Under the pieces are notes generated by a model. That model had not been told where the DNA came from. It saw only the letters and a list, made by a program, of their open reading frames with translations, and searched no databases. A stretch of DNA of 51,750 bases, taken from NCBI GenBank assembly GCA_959596495.1, contig CAUFXK010000003.1:1-51750 (forward strand). Direction: 5' to 3'. The position numbers were made by a program, and so were the translations under genes. Below, in pieces: positions 42,238 to 50,202 of this stretch; position 1 is the first letter of the stretch, and each line of letters begins with the position of its first letter. This DNA comes from an uncultured Collinsella sp. (GTDB lineage: Bacteria; Actinomycetota; Coriobacteriia; Coriobacteriales; Coriobacteriaceae).

Positions 42238-42921
42238 ATGTCCGATTCGAGCGACAGTTCTAAGCCGCGACCCAAGACCGCGGCCGTTCCACACTACACG
42301 GTGGGCGAGGAGATCATGAACTCCGTCACCCATGGTGTCGGCTGTCTGCTGGGTATCGCGGGCCTGGTGCTCCTGATTGTATTCGCTGCCCTGCGCGGCG
42401 GAGGCCCGGCCCACATGGCTGCGGCAATTGTCTATGGCGTCAGCATTATCCTCGAATACCTAGCCTCCACGCTCTACCACGCGATTCAGCCCGCGCGCGC
42501 CAAGCGCGTGTTTCGCATCATCGACCACAGCTGCATCTACTTGCTTATTGCCGGCAGCTATACGCCGTTTTGCCTCATCACGCTCGCAAACGACGGCGGC
42601 CCTGCGCTGTTCTTTGCCGTATGGGCCATCGCCATTATCGGCATCGCCCTCGAGTGCTTTATGCGCGAACGTCAACCGCACTGGGTAAGTGGCCTGGTCT
42701 ACTTGCTGATGGGCTGGCTCGTTGTCTTTAAGCTGCCCGAACTTGTGGCACTGCTCAACCCCGTGGCACTTGCCCTGCTCGCCGTCGGCGGCGTGTGCTA
42801 CACCGCGGGCGTGCCGTTCTATATCGCCAAAAACGTGCGCTATCTGCACAGTATTTTCCACTTGTGGGTGCTCGCCGGCAGCATCTTCCAGTTCATGGCG
42901 GTGATCCTCTTCGTAATCTAG
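42238..42921 (+). CDS. trhA: TrhA/hemolysin III family membrane protein
   Basis: The 227 residues have seven membrane helices and the family's metal-site motifs: GEEIMNSVTHGVG at the N-terminus, STLYHAI with the Ser and His, DHSCIYLLIAGSYTPF, and the C-terminal HSIFHLWVLAGS with two His. These proteins belong to the PAQR/CREST superfamily and have been linked to membrane fluidity control; the hemolysin name is historical. The start at 42238 has GGAGG about 11 bp upstream. It is followed after 108 bp by the CNNM/CorC gene on the same strand. Confidence 0.93.
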   Translation: MSDSSDSSKPRPKTAAVPHYTVGEEIMNSVTHGVGCLLGIAGLVLLIVFAALRGGGPAHMAAAIVYGVSIILEYLASTLYHAIQPARAKRVFRIIDHSCIYLLIAGSYTPFCLITLANDGGPALFFAVWAIAIIGIALECFMRERQPHWVSGLVYLLMGWLVVFKLPELVALLNPVALALLAVGGVCYTAGVPFYIAKNVRYLHSIFHLWVLAGSIFQFMAVILFVI

Positions 42922-43029
42922 CGACCGCGCCCATGCCCTCGCTTCCACGGGCGACCGGCGCAATTGCCCTATCCGTCACCTACGCTTACTACCCAACGTC
43001 CCGAATCTTGGAGGTTCGAGAAACTCCCG

Positions 43030-44403
43030 ATGGACATAACCATCTCCCTTATCACCACCCTCGTTTTGACCCTCATCAACGGCTACTTCTCTATGTCCGA
43101 GATGGCGCTCACCACGGCCAAGCGCGCCGTGCTGGAGCATGAGGCCGAGGAAGGCGACAAGCGCGCCGAGCGTGCCATTAAGCTGGCTGCCGACTCCGAC
43201 CAGCTGCTCGCCACCATCCAGGTCGCCATCACGCTCGTGGGCTTCGCCTCGTCCGCCGTTGCCTCGACGAGCCTGTCCGACCCGCTCGCCACGTGGCTCA
43301 TGAGCTTTGGCATCGCGCCGCTCTCCGCCATCGCGCGCGGCCTGGCGCCGGTCATCATCACCGTCGCGGTCGCCTTTGTGTCCATCGTGATCGGCGAGCT
43401 TGTGCCCAAGCGCATCGGCCTCGCTAACGCCGAGGGCGTGTCCAAGCAGGTCGTGGGACCGTTGTCGTTTTTCCAAAAGATCGCCCGTCCGCTCGTGTGG
43501 CTGACCGGCGCTTGCTCCGATGGCCTAGCCCGAGTCTTACGCATCAAGAGCGCCGATGACCGTCAAAACGTCTCGGAGGAAGAGATCAAGTACATGGTCT
43601 CGGAGCAGGACGACCTGCTCGACGAGGAAAAGCGCATGATCCACGAGATCTTCGACCTGGGCGACACCGTTGCCCGCGAGGTCATGGTGCCGCGCGTGGA
43701 CACCACCATGTGCGAGGATGACGAGACGGTCGCCGACGTGCTGTCCACCATGCGCCAGACCGGCTTTAGCCGCATTCCCGTCTATCATGAGGATCCCGAC
43801 AACGTGGCGGGCATCGCGCATATCAAGGACCTGATCCAGCCCGCGCTCGACGGCAAGGGCGATCAGCCCATCGCCGATTACCTGCGCGACGCCACCTTTG
43901 TGCCCGACACCAAGGACATCCTGCCGCTGCTGTCCGAGATGCAGACTTCGCACGACCAGATCGTGGTGGTCGTGGACGAGTACGGCGGCACGGCCGGCAT
44001 CATCACCATCGAGGACATCGTCGAGGAGATCGTCGGCGAGATCGAGGACGAGTTCGACCCCGACAACAAGTATCTCACGCGCCTTTCGCGCCGCGAGTGG
44101 CTCGTCGATGGGCGTTTTTCGTGCGATGACGCGATTGAGCTTGGTTGGCCGCTCGAGGAAAGCGATGATTATGAGACCATCGCCGGCTGGATCTTGGAGC
44201 TTTGCGACTCGGTGCCCGACATCGGAGAGGTGTTTGAGGTCGCGGGGTACAAGTTTAAAGTGCAGTCGATGCGAGGCCAGCGCATCTCGCTCATTCGCGT
44301 GATCGCTCCGGCCGAAACCGATAAGAAGGATTCCGAGTCTTCGGCAGACGAGCCGACGACGTCGGGTGCGGGTTCCGCGAATCCGCACGATGGCGACGAG
44401 TAG
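43030..44403 (+). CDS. CNNM/CorC (TlyC-type) membrane protein with CBS pair
   Basis: The 457-residue protein has a CNNM (DUF21) domain of three or four helices (about 1-190; NGYFSMSEMALTTAKRAVLE), a CBS pair (about 205-330; VMVPRVDTTMCEDDETVADV, FSRIPVYHEDPDNVAG) and a CorC_HlyC domain at the end. Such proteins are linked to Mg2+ or Co2+ efflux. The start at ATG 43030 is chosen from the family pattern; a GGAGG site lies 14 bp upstream, which is rather far. Mg2+ genes at 48-51 kb make a role in Mg2+ balance plausible. Confidence 0.92.
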   Translation: MDITISLITTLVLTLINGYFSMSEMALTTAKRAVLEHEAEEGDKRAERAIKLAADSDQLLATIQVAITLVGFASSAVASTSLSDPLATWLMSFGIAPLSAIARGLAPVIITVAVAFVSIVIGELVPKRIGLANAEGVSKQVVGPLSFFQKIARPLVWLTGACSDGLARVLRIKSADDRQNVSEEEIKYMVSEQDDLLDEEKRMIHEIFDLGDTVAREVMVPRVDTTMCEDDETVADVLSTMRQTGFSRIPVYHEDPDNVAGIAHIKDLIQPALDGKGDQPIADYLRDATFVPDTKDILPLLSEMQTSHDQIVVVVDEYGGTAGIITIEDIVEEIVGEIEDEFDPDNKYLTRLSRREWLVDGRFSCDDAIELGWPLEESDDYETIAGWILELCDSVPDIGEVFEVAGYKFKVQSMRGQRISLIRVIAPAETDKKDSESSADEPTTSGAGSANPHDGDE

Positions 44404-44427
44404 GGTAAGGAAGAGTAGGGGAGAGTT

Positions 44428-45261
44428 ATGGCAGGCCTGTTCAACATCCTTAAGGTCACCGTCAGCGAGGACAAGATCTGCGCGCATGTGCTGGTGAACC
44501 CCGGCATGCCGCTCATGACTTCGGAGGACATCGAGGCCACGGCGCGCGTGTACTACCTGGTGCCGGCGATTGCCAAGCATCTGTGCCTGGGCGATTCCGG
44601 CCGCGAGTTCCAGGACTGCATGGGTCAGACCGAGCTCTGCCATCTGCTGGAGCACGTGACGGTCGAGCTCATGAACGAGACCGGTCTTGCCGGTAGCATC
44701 TCGTGCGGCCGCACGCGCGTAAGCGAGCACGATGAACGTGTCTTTGAGGTCGAGCTTTCGTGCCCCGACGACGCACTGGCCATCGGTGCGCTGTCGTCGG
44801 CCGCCTTTATGATGGACTGGGCGTACCTGCACGCCGACCAGCCTGCCCCCGACGTGGAAGGTACGGTCGCGGGCCTGCGCAACCTGGTGCTGGGCATGCG
44901 CGCCGAGGCCGAGGGTAAGGATCCTCACGAGGCCGTCGCTGCTGCGAACGGCGAAGATGCTGCCGAGGACGAGGGCGCTGACGAGGGCGATGTGCCGGTC
45001 GACGCCGAGCCCGTTGCCGATGCGACCGCCGAGCCCGTTCCCACCGAGCCCCAGGGTGTCCCCAATTTTGACGACGAGCCCCAGGTGGCGATTGATACCG
45101 AGGGCGCGGTTGCCGAGAACCACGAGGCCTCCGCTGCCGTCTTTGGCGGTGCGGCGACGGTTCCGGCAGGACCTGCGCATGAGGGCGGCCTGCCGCTCGT
45201 GGACGGCGCCGGCGAGGACCCGGGTGCCACGGTGGCCATGCCGGCTATGCCCCAGGAGTAG
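44428..45261 (+). CDS. Stand-alone protein resembling the N-terminal domain of cyanophycin synthetase
   Basis: Residues about 1-165 form a compact domain. The segment ELCHLLEHVTVELMNETG, then the GRTR of ISCGRTRVSEHD and a VFEVELSC strand, resembles the CphA N-terminal region, where an LxHxxEHVALELQ helix is followed by GRTR. Residues 166-277 are an acidic, Pro/Ala-rich low-complexity tail. The ATP-grasp and Mur-ligase domains of a true cyanophycin synthetase are absent. Function is unknown. It lies 24 bp after the CorC gene and has a GGGGAG site. The similarity is from motif memory and needs a profile search. Confidence 0.5.
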   Translation: MAGLFNILKVTVSEDKICAHVLVNPGMPLMTSEDIEATARVYYLVPAIAKHLCLGDSGREFQDCMGQTELCHLLEHVTVELMNETGLAGSISCGRTRVSEHDERVFEVELSCPDDALAIGALSSAAFMMDWAYLHADQPAPDVEGTVAGLRNLVLGMRAEAEGKDPHEAVAAANGEDAAEDEGADEGDVPVDAEPVADATAEPVPTEPQGVPNFDDEPQVAIDTEGAVAENHEASAAVFGGAATVPAGPAHEGGLPLVDGAGEDPGATVAMPAMPQE

Positions 45262-45397
45262 GCCTACGCGTTTATCACCATCACGTACCTGCGCCTTTGC
45301 CGTACGCAGATGAGCGGAGCGGCAAGTGATGCGCTGCGGGTATAATGGACAGCATTCAAACGGTGGGCACCGACGTGCCCGCAGGAGAGGAATGATC

Positions 45398-45787
45398 ATG
45401 GGTAAGACTTTCAGCTTTGTCTCCGGCGCACTTTTTGGTGCCGCTGCCGGTGCTATTGTCGGCGTTGCTCTGGCCCCGCGCTCGGGCGCCGAGACCCGCG
45501 CCATGGCTGCCGATATCGCCAACGACGCCTGGGACAATATGCGCGACACCTACGAGCACAGCGCCGAGGAGGCCCGTGCTGCGGTGAATGACTTTGGCCC
45601 GATGGTCGACGCCAAGACCGACGACCTGCGCGCCAAGGTCGACCTGGCCCGCGAGCGCATGGACCAGCTGCGCGAGCAGCTCAACGACGCCATTTCGGGC
45701 GGCAACGTGACGCCTGCCGCCGACGTCGTGGTCGAGAACGCCGTCGAGGCCGATACCGAGGCTGCGGAGCCCTCGACCGAGGCATAA
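45398..45787 (+). CDS. YtxH-domain protein
   Basis: The 129 residues start with a short glycine-rich membrane segment (FVSGALFGAAAGAIVGVALAP) followed by RSGAETRA, the YtxH signature. A helical region with ERMDQLREQLNDAI and an acidic Ala/Glu tail follow. YtxH proteins are small envelope proteins of unknown role, often stress-related. AGGAGAGG lies 7 bp before ATG 45398. Its stop overlaps the next start (TAATG). Confidence 0.88.
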   Translation: MGKTFSFVSGALFGAAAGAIVGVALAPRSGAETRAMAADIANDAWDNMRDTYEHSAEEARAAVNDFGPMVDAKTDDLRAKVDLARERMDQLREQLNDAISGGNVTPAADVVVENAVEADTEAAEPSTEA

Positions 45788-46542
45788 TGCGCGCCGGGGA
45801 TTTTGTCGGCGCCAAGATTTATCGCAAGCCTACCGAGGACAAGCGCACCAAAAAGGACGGCACGCCGCGCAGCCCTAAAAAGCTCGGAAAGATTCACTTT
45901 CCGGTCTTTACCCCGGGCGGCACGCGCGTGGTCGGCTTTATGGTCCGCCAGTCCGATATCGCGGGCATGATCGAGCGCCCCGATCGATTCGTAGCGCTCG
46001 ACGCCATTGGTGTCTACGAGGGCGCCATTGCGGTCGATGACGTCAAGGACACGTACGATGCCGCTGCGGCCAAGCGCCTCGACATCAACCTGGACGATTG
46101 CATTATCTGGGTTGGCATGGACGTGCGCACGGAGTCGGGCGATGTCGTGGGCTACTGCTCGGACGTTGAGTTCAAGCCGCGCTCGGGCATCGTACAGGCA
46201 TTCTATGTGACCGCCGGTGCCGCTTCGAGCGTGCTGGTGGGCGACACGCAGGTGCCGCCGACGATGCTGCGCGGCTACGAGAACGGCGCGATGGTCGTCT
46301 CGGACGAGGTCAAGTCGCTCGGGTATTCGGGCGGTGCGGCTGCCAAGGCCGCCGAGGCCAGCGTCGTTGTGGGCGATAAGGTCAAAAAGGGCGCCAAGGT
46401 ACTCGACGACAAGGGATCGGTTGCCGTGGACAAGGGCAGTCGCGCGCTGGGCAAGCAGCTCGGCAAGACGCGCGGCATGTTCAAGGCCTTTAAGGACGAA
46501 TACCAAAAGGCGAGCGGAGGCTCGTCAAAAGCTACAAAATAG
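45787..46542 (+). CDS. PRC-barrel domain protein
   Basis: The 251 residues hold a PRC-barrel-like beta domain (about 30-150), with GTRVVGFMVRQSDIAGM and DVVGYCSDVEFKPRSGIVQA, the repeating G-x-V-x-D pattern of this fold. A basic, Ala/Lys-rich tail follows (VKKGAKVLDDKGSVAVDKGS). PRC barrels bind RNA or partner proteins; the role here is unknown. It is co-translated with the YtxH gene and ends at a terminator. Confidence 0.8.
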   Translation: MRAGDFVGAKIYRKPTEDKRTKKDGTPRSPKKLGKIHFPVFTPGGTRVVGFMVRQSDIAGMIERPDRFVALDAIGVYEGAIAVDDVKDTYDAAAAKRLDINLDDCIIWVGMDVRTESGDVVGYCSDVEFKPRSGIVQAFYVTAGAASSVLVGDTQVPPTMLRGYENGAMVVSDEVKSLGYSGGAAAKAAEASVVVGDKVKKGAKVLDDKGSVAVDKGSRALGKQLGKTRGMFKAFKDEYQKASGGSSKATK

Positions 46543-46563
46543 CGACGTACCAAATGATGGGAG

Positions 46564-46600
46564 GCAAGCCGGAGACCTGTTGCTCCGGCTTGCTGTGTTT
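46564..46600 (+). terminator. Terminator after the PRC-barrel gene
   Basis: Perfect 11-bp arms GCAAGCCGGAG / CTCCGGCTTGC are followed by TGTGTTT, 22 bp after the stop codon. Confidence 0.8.
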
Positions 46601-46614
46601 ATGGGGGAGGGCAC

Positions 46615-48021
46615 ATGCGCCAAAATGGATCTAACTTAAACGGGCGCTCGGGTGCGCGTCCGACGGCGCGCCGCGACCTGGGGCAGCTGCCCAGCGGTCA
46701 GCGCCGCCGTCGCCGTAAGCCCGGCGCGATGTACCTCAACCATAGCCGCGGGTTTAGCGATCGCAGTGCGCGCATCGGCAACGGGCGCTCGCCGCGCCGA
46801 CCGTCCCGTCTGCCCTATGCGCTTATCGCCGTGGGCTGTGCGCTCGTGCTGTTTATCGCTGCCGTCGTGGGCTACGTCAACCGCAGCGTGGACGTGGAGC
46901 TCAACGGCCAGAAGACCGCGGTGCGCGTGGGCTCTACGCTGCAGAATCTCATCGACGACCAGGAGTTGACTGACACCTACGACGCAGGCGACCTGCTGGC
47001 CGTCGATGACAGCGTGCTCAAGCGCCATGGCGGCGAAAAGCTGTCGGTTAAGGTGGACGGCAAGCGCATAAAACAGGGTAAGTGGAAAAGCCGCGAACTT
47101 GAGGGCGGCGAGAAGGTGACGGTCAAGGATGGCCGTAACACCTACGAGAAGCACGAGGTTCAGGCTACGGTTATCGAGCCCAAGCTCAAGGTCGAGGGCA
47201 CGGGCGCTATCGAGTATGTGCAGACGTGGGGTGTCCAGGGCCGCTCGGAGGTGTGGGTCGGCGAGCAATCGGGTAAGACGCAGGACCGCGGCGAGGTTGT
47301 GCCCGCCACCGATTGCGTCGTTGCGTGCGCGAGCGTGGCGCCCAAGGGCAACGAAAAGTACGTGGCGCTGACGTTTGACGAGGGTCCGAGCGGCGCCACC
47401 AAACAGATCTTGCAGGTGCTCAAGGAAAAGGGCGTCACCGCGACGTTCTTCCTTTCGGGCGATGCGGTCGAGGCCTCGTCCGCCACGGCCAAGGCGATTG
47501 TCGATGCCGGGTGCGAAATCGGATCCAACAGCTACAGCGACGATTCGCTCAAGGGTCAGGACCGTGAGGCGGTACGCGAGCAAATCACGAAAGGCACCGA
47601 TGCGATTAAGTCGGCGACCGGCGTGAAGACGATGCTGCTGCGTGCCCCCTACGCTGCCTTTGACGAGCAAAACTGGATTGATGCGATGGACCTGGTTTCC
47701 GCCGTGGTCTCGTGGAATATTGACTCGGGCGACTGGCTGCTCAACGGTGCCGACGAGCAGGTCTCGACGGTGCTCGATTCGGTGACGCCGGGCAATATCG
47801 TGCTGCTCACCGATAGAGATGAATGCGCCGAGCAGACGCTCGAGGCGCTGCCGCAGATTATCGACGGCCTTGTCGCCGACGGCTACAAGATCGTGACACT
47901 CAGCGACCTGGTCAAGACGGACACGTCGCTGAGCAAAAAGCTCACCTCGCTGACGAAGGTCACCATGCCCAAAAACGCCGTGTTCCCCCAACTTGCCGAG
48001 GACGACGACACCACAGAGTAG
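46615..48021 (+). CDS. NodB/polysaccharide deacetylase-like membrane protein with substituted metal ligands
   Basis: The 468 residues have a basic cytosolic N-terminus, one membrane helix (about 68-90; LPYALIAVGCALVLFIAAVV), an outside region of beta-rich ubiquitin-like/DUF348-type segments (about 91-230; VDVELNGQKTAVRVGSTLQN) and a NodB barrel (about 250-450). The NodB motifs are changed. TFDEGPS replaces TFDDGPS. GSNSYSDDSL replaces GNHTYSHPDL, so both metal-binding His are gone. LLTDRDE replaces LLHD. RAPYAAF and WNIDSGDW remain close to normal. Deacetylase activity of the usual kind is unlikely; it may bind cell-wall glycan. The start is ATG 46615 with GGGGGAGG before it. Confidence 0.85.
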   Translation: MRQNGSNLNGRSGARPTARRDLGQLPSGQRRRRRKPGAMYLNHSRGFSDRSARIGNGRSPRRPSRLPYALIAVGCALVLFIAAVVGYVNRSVDVELNGQKTAVRVGSTLQNLIDDQELTDTYDAGDLLAVDDSVLKRHGGEKLSVKVDGKRIKQGKWKSRELEGGEKVTVKDGRNTYEKHEVQATVIEPKLKVEGTGAIEYVQTWGVQGRSEVWVGEQSGKTQDRGEVVPATDCVVACASVAPKGNEKYVALTFDEGPSGATKQILQVLKEKGVTATFFLSGDAVEASSATAKAIVDAGCEIGSNSYSDDSLKGQDREAVREQITKGTDAIKSATGVKTMLLRAPYAAFDEQNWIDAMDLVSAVVSWNIDSGDWLLNGADEQVSTVLDSVTPGNIVLLTDRDECAEQTLEALPQIIDGLVADGYKIVTLSDLVKTDTSLSKKLTSLTKVTMPKNAVFPQLAEDDDTTE

Positions 48022-48055
48022 TCATTGGGTAGTCGTTTAAGAACGTCCCCAATGG
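48021..48055. repeat. Family D repeat remnant (copy D3)
   Basis: GTCATTGGG ... TCGTTTAAGAACGTCCCCAATGG is a short copy of the D palindrome. It starts at the last base of the NodB-like stop codon and could help end that transcript. Confidence 0.6.
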
Positions 48056-48132
48056 CTATGTCACGGATGCGTCAGCGTTTGGTATGCCTGCGATGTGCAG
48101 CGCATAAATTCGATGCCGCAAGGCGATGCTGA

Positions 48133-48349
48133 TGCTATAGTTACTGCGGTTAATGAGGGTCAAGAGAAAGGTTACAGGTGAAATCCAAACCTCGACCATA
48201 CAGTCGATGACCCCATGCAGGTGCTTTTTGCGCATGCACGGGGTGTAAGCGTCGAGCGGCGTGCCGCCCGCGCATGCGTATACATATCCAGAAGCCCCCG
48301 GACGCCGCACGCGCGGCCGCGTCCGGAGGAATAATGATGGGGAGCACCA
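48133..48349 (+). promoter_or_regulatory. Promoter and structured leader RNA of the Mg2+ operon (candidate riboswitch)
   Basis: An extended -10 box TGCTATAGT (48133-48141) would start transcription near 48148 and leave a leader of about 200 nt. Visible pairings are GGGTC (48157-48161) with GACCC (48209-48213), AGGTT (48169-48173) with AACCT (48188-48192), TCGA with TCGA around CCATACAG, and a competing stem ACCCCATGCA / TGCACGGGGT that reuses the 48210-48214 strand. A final stem CCGGACGC (48298-48305) with GCGTCCGG (48319-48326) covers the first two bases of the Shine-Dalgarno sequence GGAGGA (48325-48330). GTTAATGAGGGTC and CCATACAGT resemble the two halves of the M-box Mg2+ riboswitch core, but the region between them is far shorter. 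The identification is an inference. Confidence 0.5.
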
Positions 48350-48366
48350 TTGAATTATCTGAGTGA
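48334..48366 (+). CDS. Possible 10-residue leader peptide overlapping the MgtE-like start
   Basis: The strongest Shine-Dalgarno sequence of the region, GGAGGA at 48325, is best placed for ATG 48334, which opens MMGSTIELSE and stops at 48366. This frame overlaps the TTG start of the next gene at 48350 in another frame. It could couple or tune translation. No direct evidence of expression is available. Confidence 0.3.
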   Translation: MMGSTIELSE

Positions 48367-50194
48367 GATGCTCAAATTGCCAGTCTTGGACGTCGACGGC
48401 GAAAAGCTCGGCGTAGTCAACGATTTTGGTATTGCTACCGGCGAAGTTTTTCCGCACGTGACGTCGCTCGCGTTCCGCGGCCCCGGCAAGACGCCGTTTA
48501 TGATCAGCTGGCGCAAATGGGTCGACCGTATCGATGAGACGGGTGTACACCTTAAGACGTCGGCCACCGAAATCCGTTTTTCGTACCTGCAGCCGACCGA
48601 ACTCTTGCTTGCCCGCGACGTGCTCAACAAGCAGATTGTCGACACGCAGGGCATGAAGGTCGTGCGCGTAAACGACATCAAGTTTTCCATGTCGGGCGAA
48701 AACCAGCTGCGCCTGCTGGGCGCCGAGGTCGGTGCCCGCGGTCTGCTACGCGCCATCAGCCCCGCGCTCGAGCATATCGTCGAAGGCTTTATGAAGCACC
48801 TGGGCAAGCCGCTCAGTGAGGATATCATCGCTTGGTCCTACATGGACCTGCTCGACCGCTCGACCAAGAACATTCAACTCTCGGTGTCGCACAAGACGCT
48901 CGGCGAGCTGCACCCTGCCGACATCGCCGACATTATCGAGCAGCTCGACCCGCGCCTACGTGCGCAGGTGTTTGCGCAGCTCGATACTGCCCAGGCCGCC
49001 GAGGCCATCTCGGAGTTCGATGACGACGAGCTTATGACCGAGATGCTCGAGGGCCTGTCCGATACGGACGCATCGTCGATGCTGGCCATGATGGACCCAG
49101 ACGACGCCGCCGACCTGATTGACGAGCTCGATTACGAGAAGGCCGAGAAGCTCCTGCGCCTGATGGGCGTCAAGGAGGAGAAGGCGATTCGTAACCTGCT
49201 GGGGTATGAGGACAACACCGCCGGCCGCATCATGACCTCGGAGTTTGTCTCCCTGCCCGCCACGGCAACGGTCGGTGACGCCATCGAGGCGATTCGCGAG
49301 CTCGACGAGGACTTCGAGAGCGTCTACTACGTCTATACCGAGGATCCGAGCGGCATGCTGACGGGCGTGCTTTCGCTGCGCACGCTGATCGTGGCCGACC
49401 GCGACGCCACGCTGGGCCAGCTCGCCTATCGCGATCTGGTCTATGTGTCGCCCGACGAGGACCAGGAAGACGTGACGGACGAGATGACCAAGTACGACCT
49501 GGTTGCCATTCCCGTCTGCGACGAGAACCGTCATATCCTGGGTATCGTGACCTTCGACGATGCCATGGACGTAATCGCCGAGGAGCATCAGGAGGACCTG
49601 CAGATCGCCGGTGTCGGCTCGGGCGATAGCGCGTCGGACGACTCGACGAACGTGCTCAGCTGGTTCGTGCATCGTCAGTACTGGGTCGTCGTGTGGGGCA
49701 TCGCCTCGTGCATTATGGCGACGGTGCTGGGGACGGCGCTGGGCTCCGCGCATCTGGTGGTGTTCCCCATGTGCGCCATGCCGCTCGTGCTGCTGGCTGC
49801 CTCGCGCATGGTGTCGTTCGTCAAGAACTACTTCCTCGAGTACGACGGTCACGACGACGAGCCCAAACCGTACCTGGGATTCTTCTTCCAGAGCACGGGC
49901 ATGGGCCTGATCCTTGCGCTTGTTACTTACCTGTGCGCGCAGCTGGTGCGCACCGCTGCGTTCCCCGATGCCTCTATGTTTGAGGAGCAGCTCTTTACCG
50001 GCTGCTTTAACATTGCCGCCATCATCTGCCTGGTGGGCAACATGAGCGCCGTGATTTACCTGATGGTGCTGTTCTGGCGCGATGAGCACGACCTTAACAC
50101 GTCGGGTACCGCCATGAACGTCATCGCCGTCATGATCTCGTGTGTGGCGTACTGCATCGCCGCGGTGCTGCTCACCATGTCGGTCATGGGATAG
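48350..50194 (+). CDS. MgtE-like protein: PRC barrel, MgtE_N and CBS sensor, unusual membrane domain
   Basis: The 614 residues have a PRC-barrel-like N-terminal domain (about 1-130; PVLDVDGEKLGVVNDFG), an MgtE_N helical domain (about 170-290; ELHPADIADIIEQLDPRLRA, LDYEKAEKLLRLMGVKEE), two CBS domains (about 295-425; GRIMTSEFVSLPATATVGDA, VAIPVCDENRHILGIVTFDD) and five membrane helices at the end. In MgtE channels the first two parts sense Mg2+. The membrane part here lacks the GGN-type pore signature of MgtE, so it may be a regulator or partner of the NRMT transporter 8 bp downstream. The start is TTG 48350, 5 bp after GGGGAG; ATG 48368 is an alternative. Confidence 0.85.
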   Translation: MNYLSEMLKLPVLDVDGEKLGVVNDFGIATGEVFPHVTSLAFRGPGKTPFMISWRKWVDRIDETGVHLKTSATEIRFSYLQPTELLLARDVLNKQIVDTQGMKVVRVNDIKFSMSGENQLRLLGAEVGARGLLRAISPALEHIVEGFMKHLGKPLSEDIIAWSYMDLLDRSTKNIQLSVSHKTLGELHPADIADIIEQLDPRLRAQVFAQLDTAQAAEAISEFDDDELMTEMLEGLSDTDASSMLAMMDPDDAADLIDELDYEKAEKLLRLMGVKEEKAIRNLLGYEDNTAGRIMTSEFVSLPATATVGDAIEAIRELDEDFESVYYVYTEDPSGMLTGVLSLRTLIVADRDATLGQLAYRDLVYVSPDEDQEDVTDEMTKYDLVAIPVCDENRHILGIVTFDDAMDVIAEEHQEDLQIAGVGSGDSASDDSTNVLSWFVHRQYWVVVWGIASCIMATVLGTALGSAHLVVFPMCAMPLVLLAASRMVSFVKNYFLEYDGHDDEPKPYLGFFFQSTGMGLILALVTYLCAQLVRTAAFPDASMFEEQLFTGCFNIAAIICLVGNMSAVIYLMVLFWRDEHDLNTSGTAMNVIAVMISCVAYCIAAVLLTMSVMG

Positions 50195-50202
50195 GTGGTC
50201 GC

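Noticed and set aside
42238..44403. Hemolysins as virulence factors
   Set aside because: Both genes belong to families named hemolysin for historical reasons; their motifs are those of TrhA/PAQR and CNNM/CorC membrane proteins.
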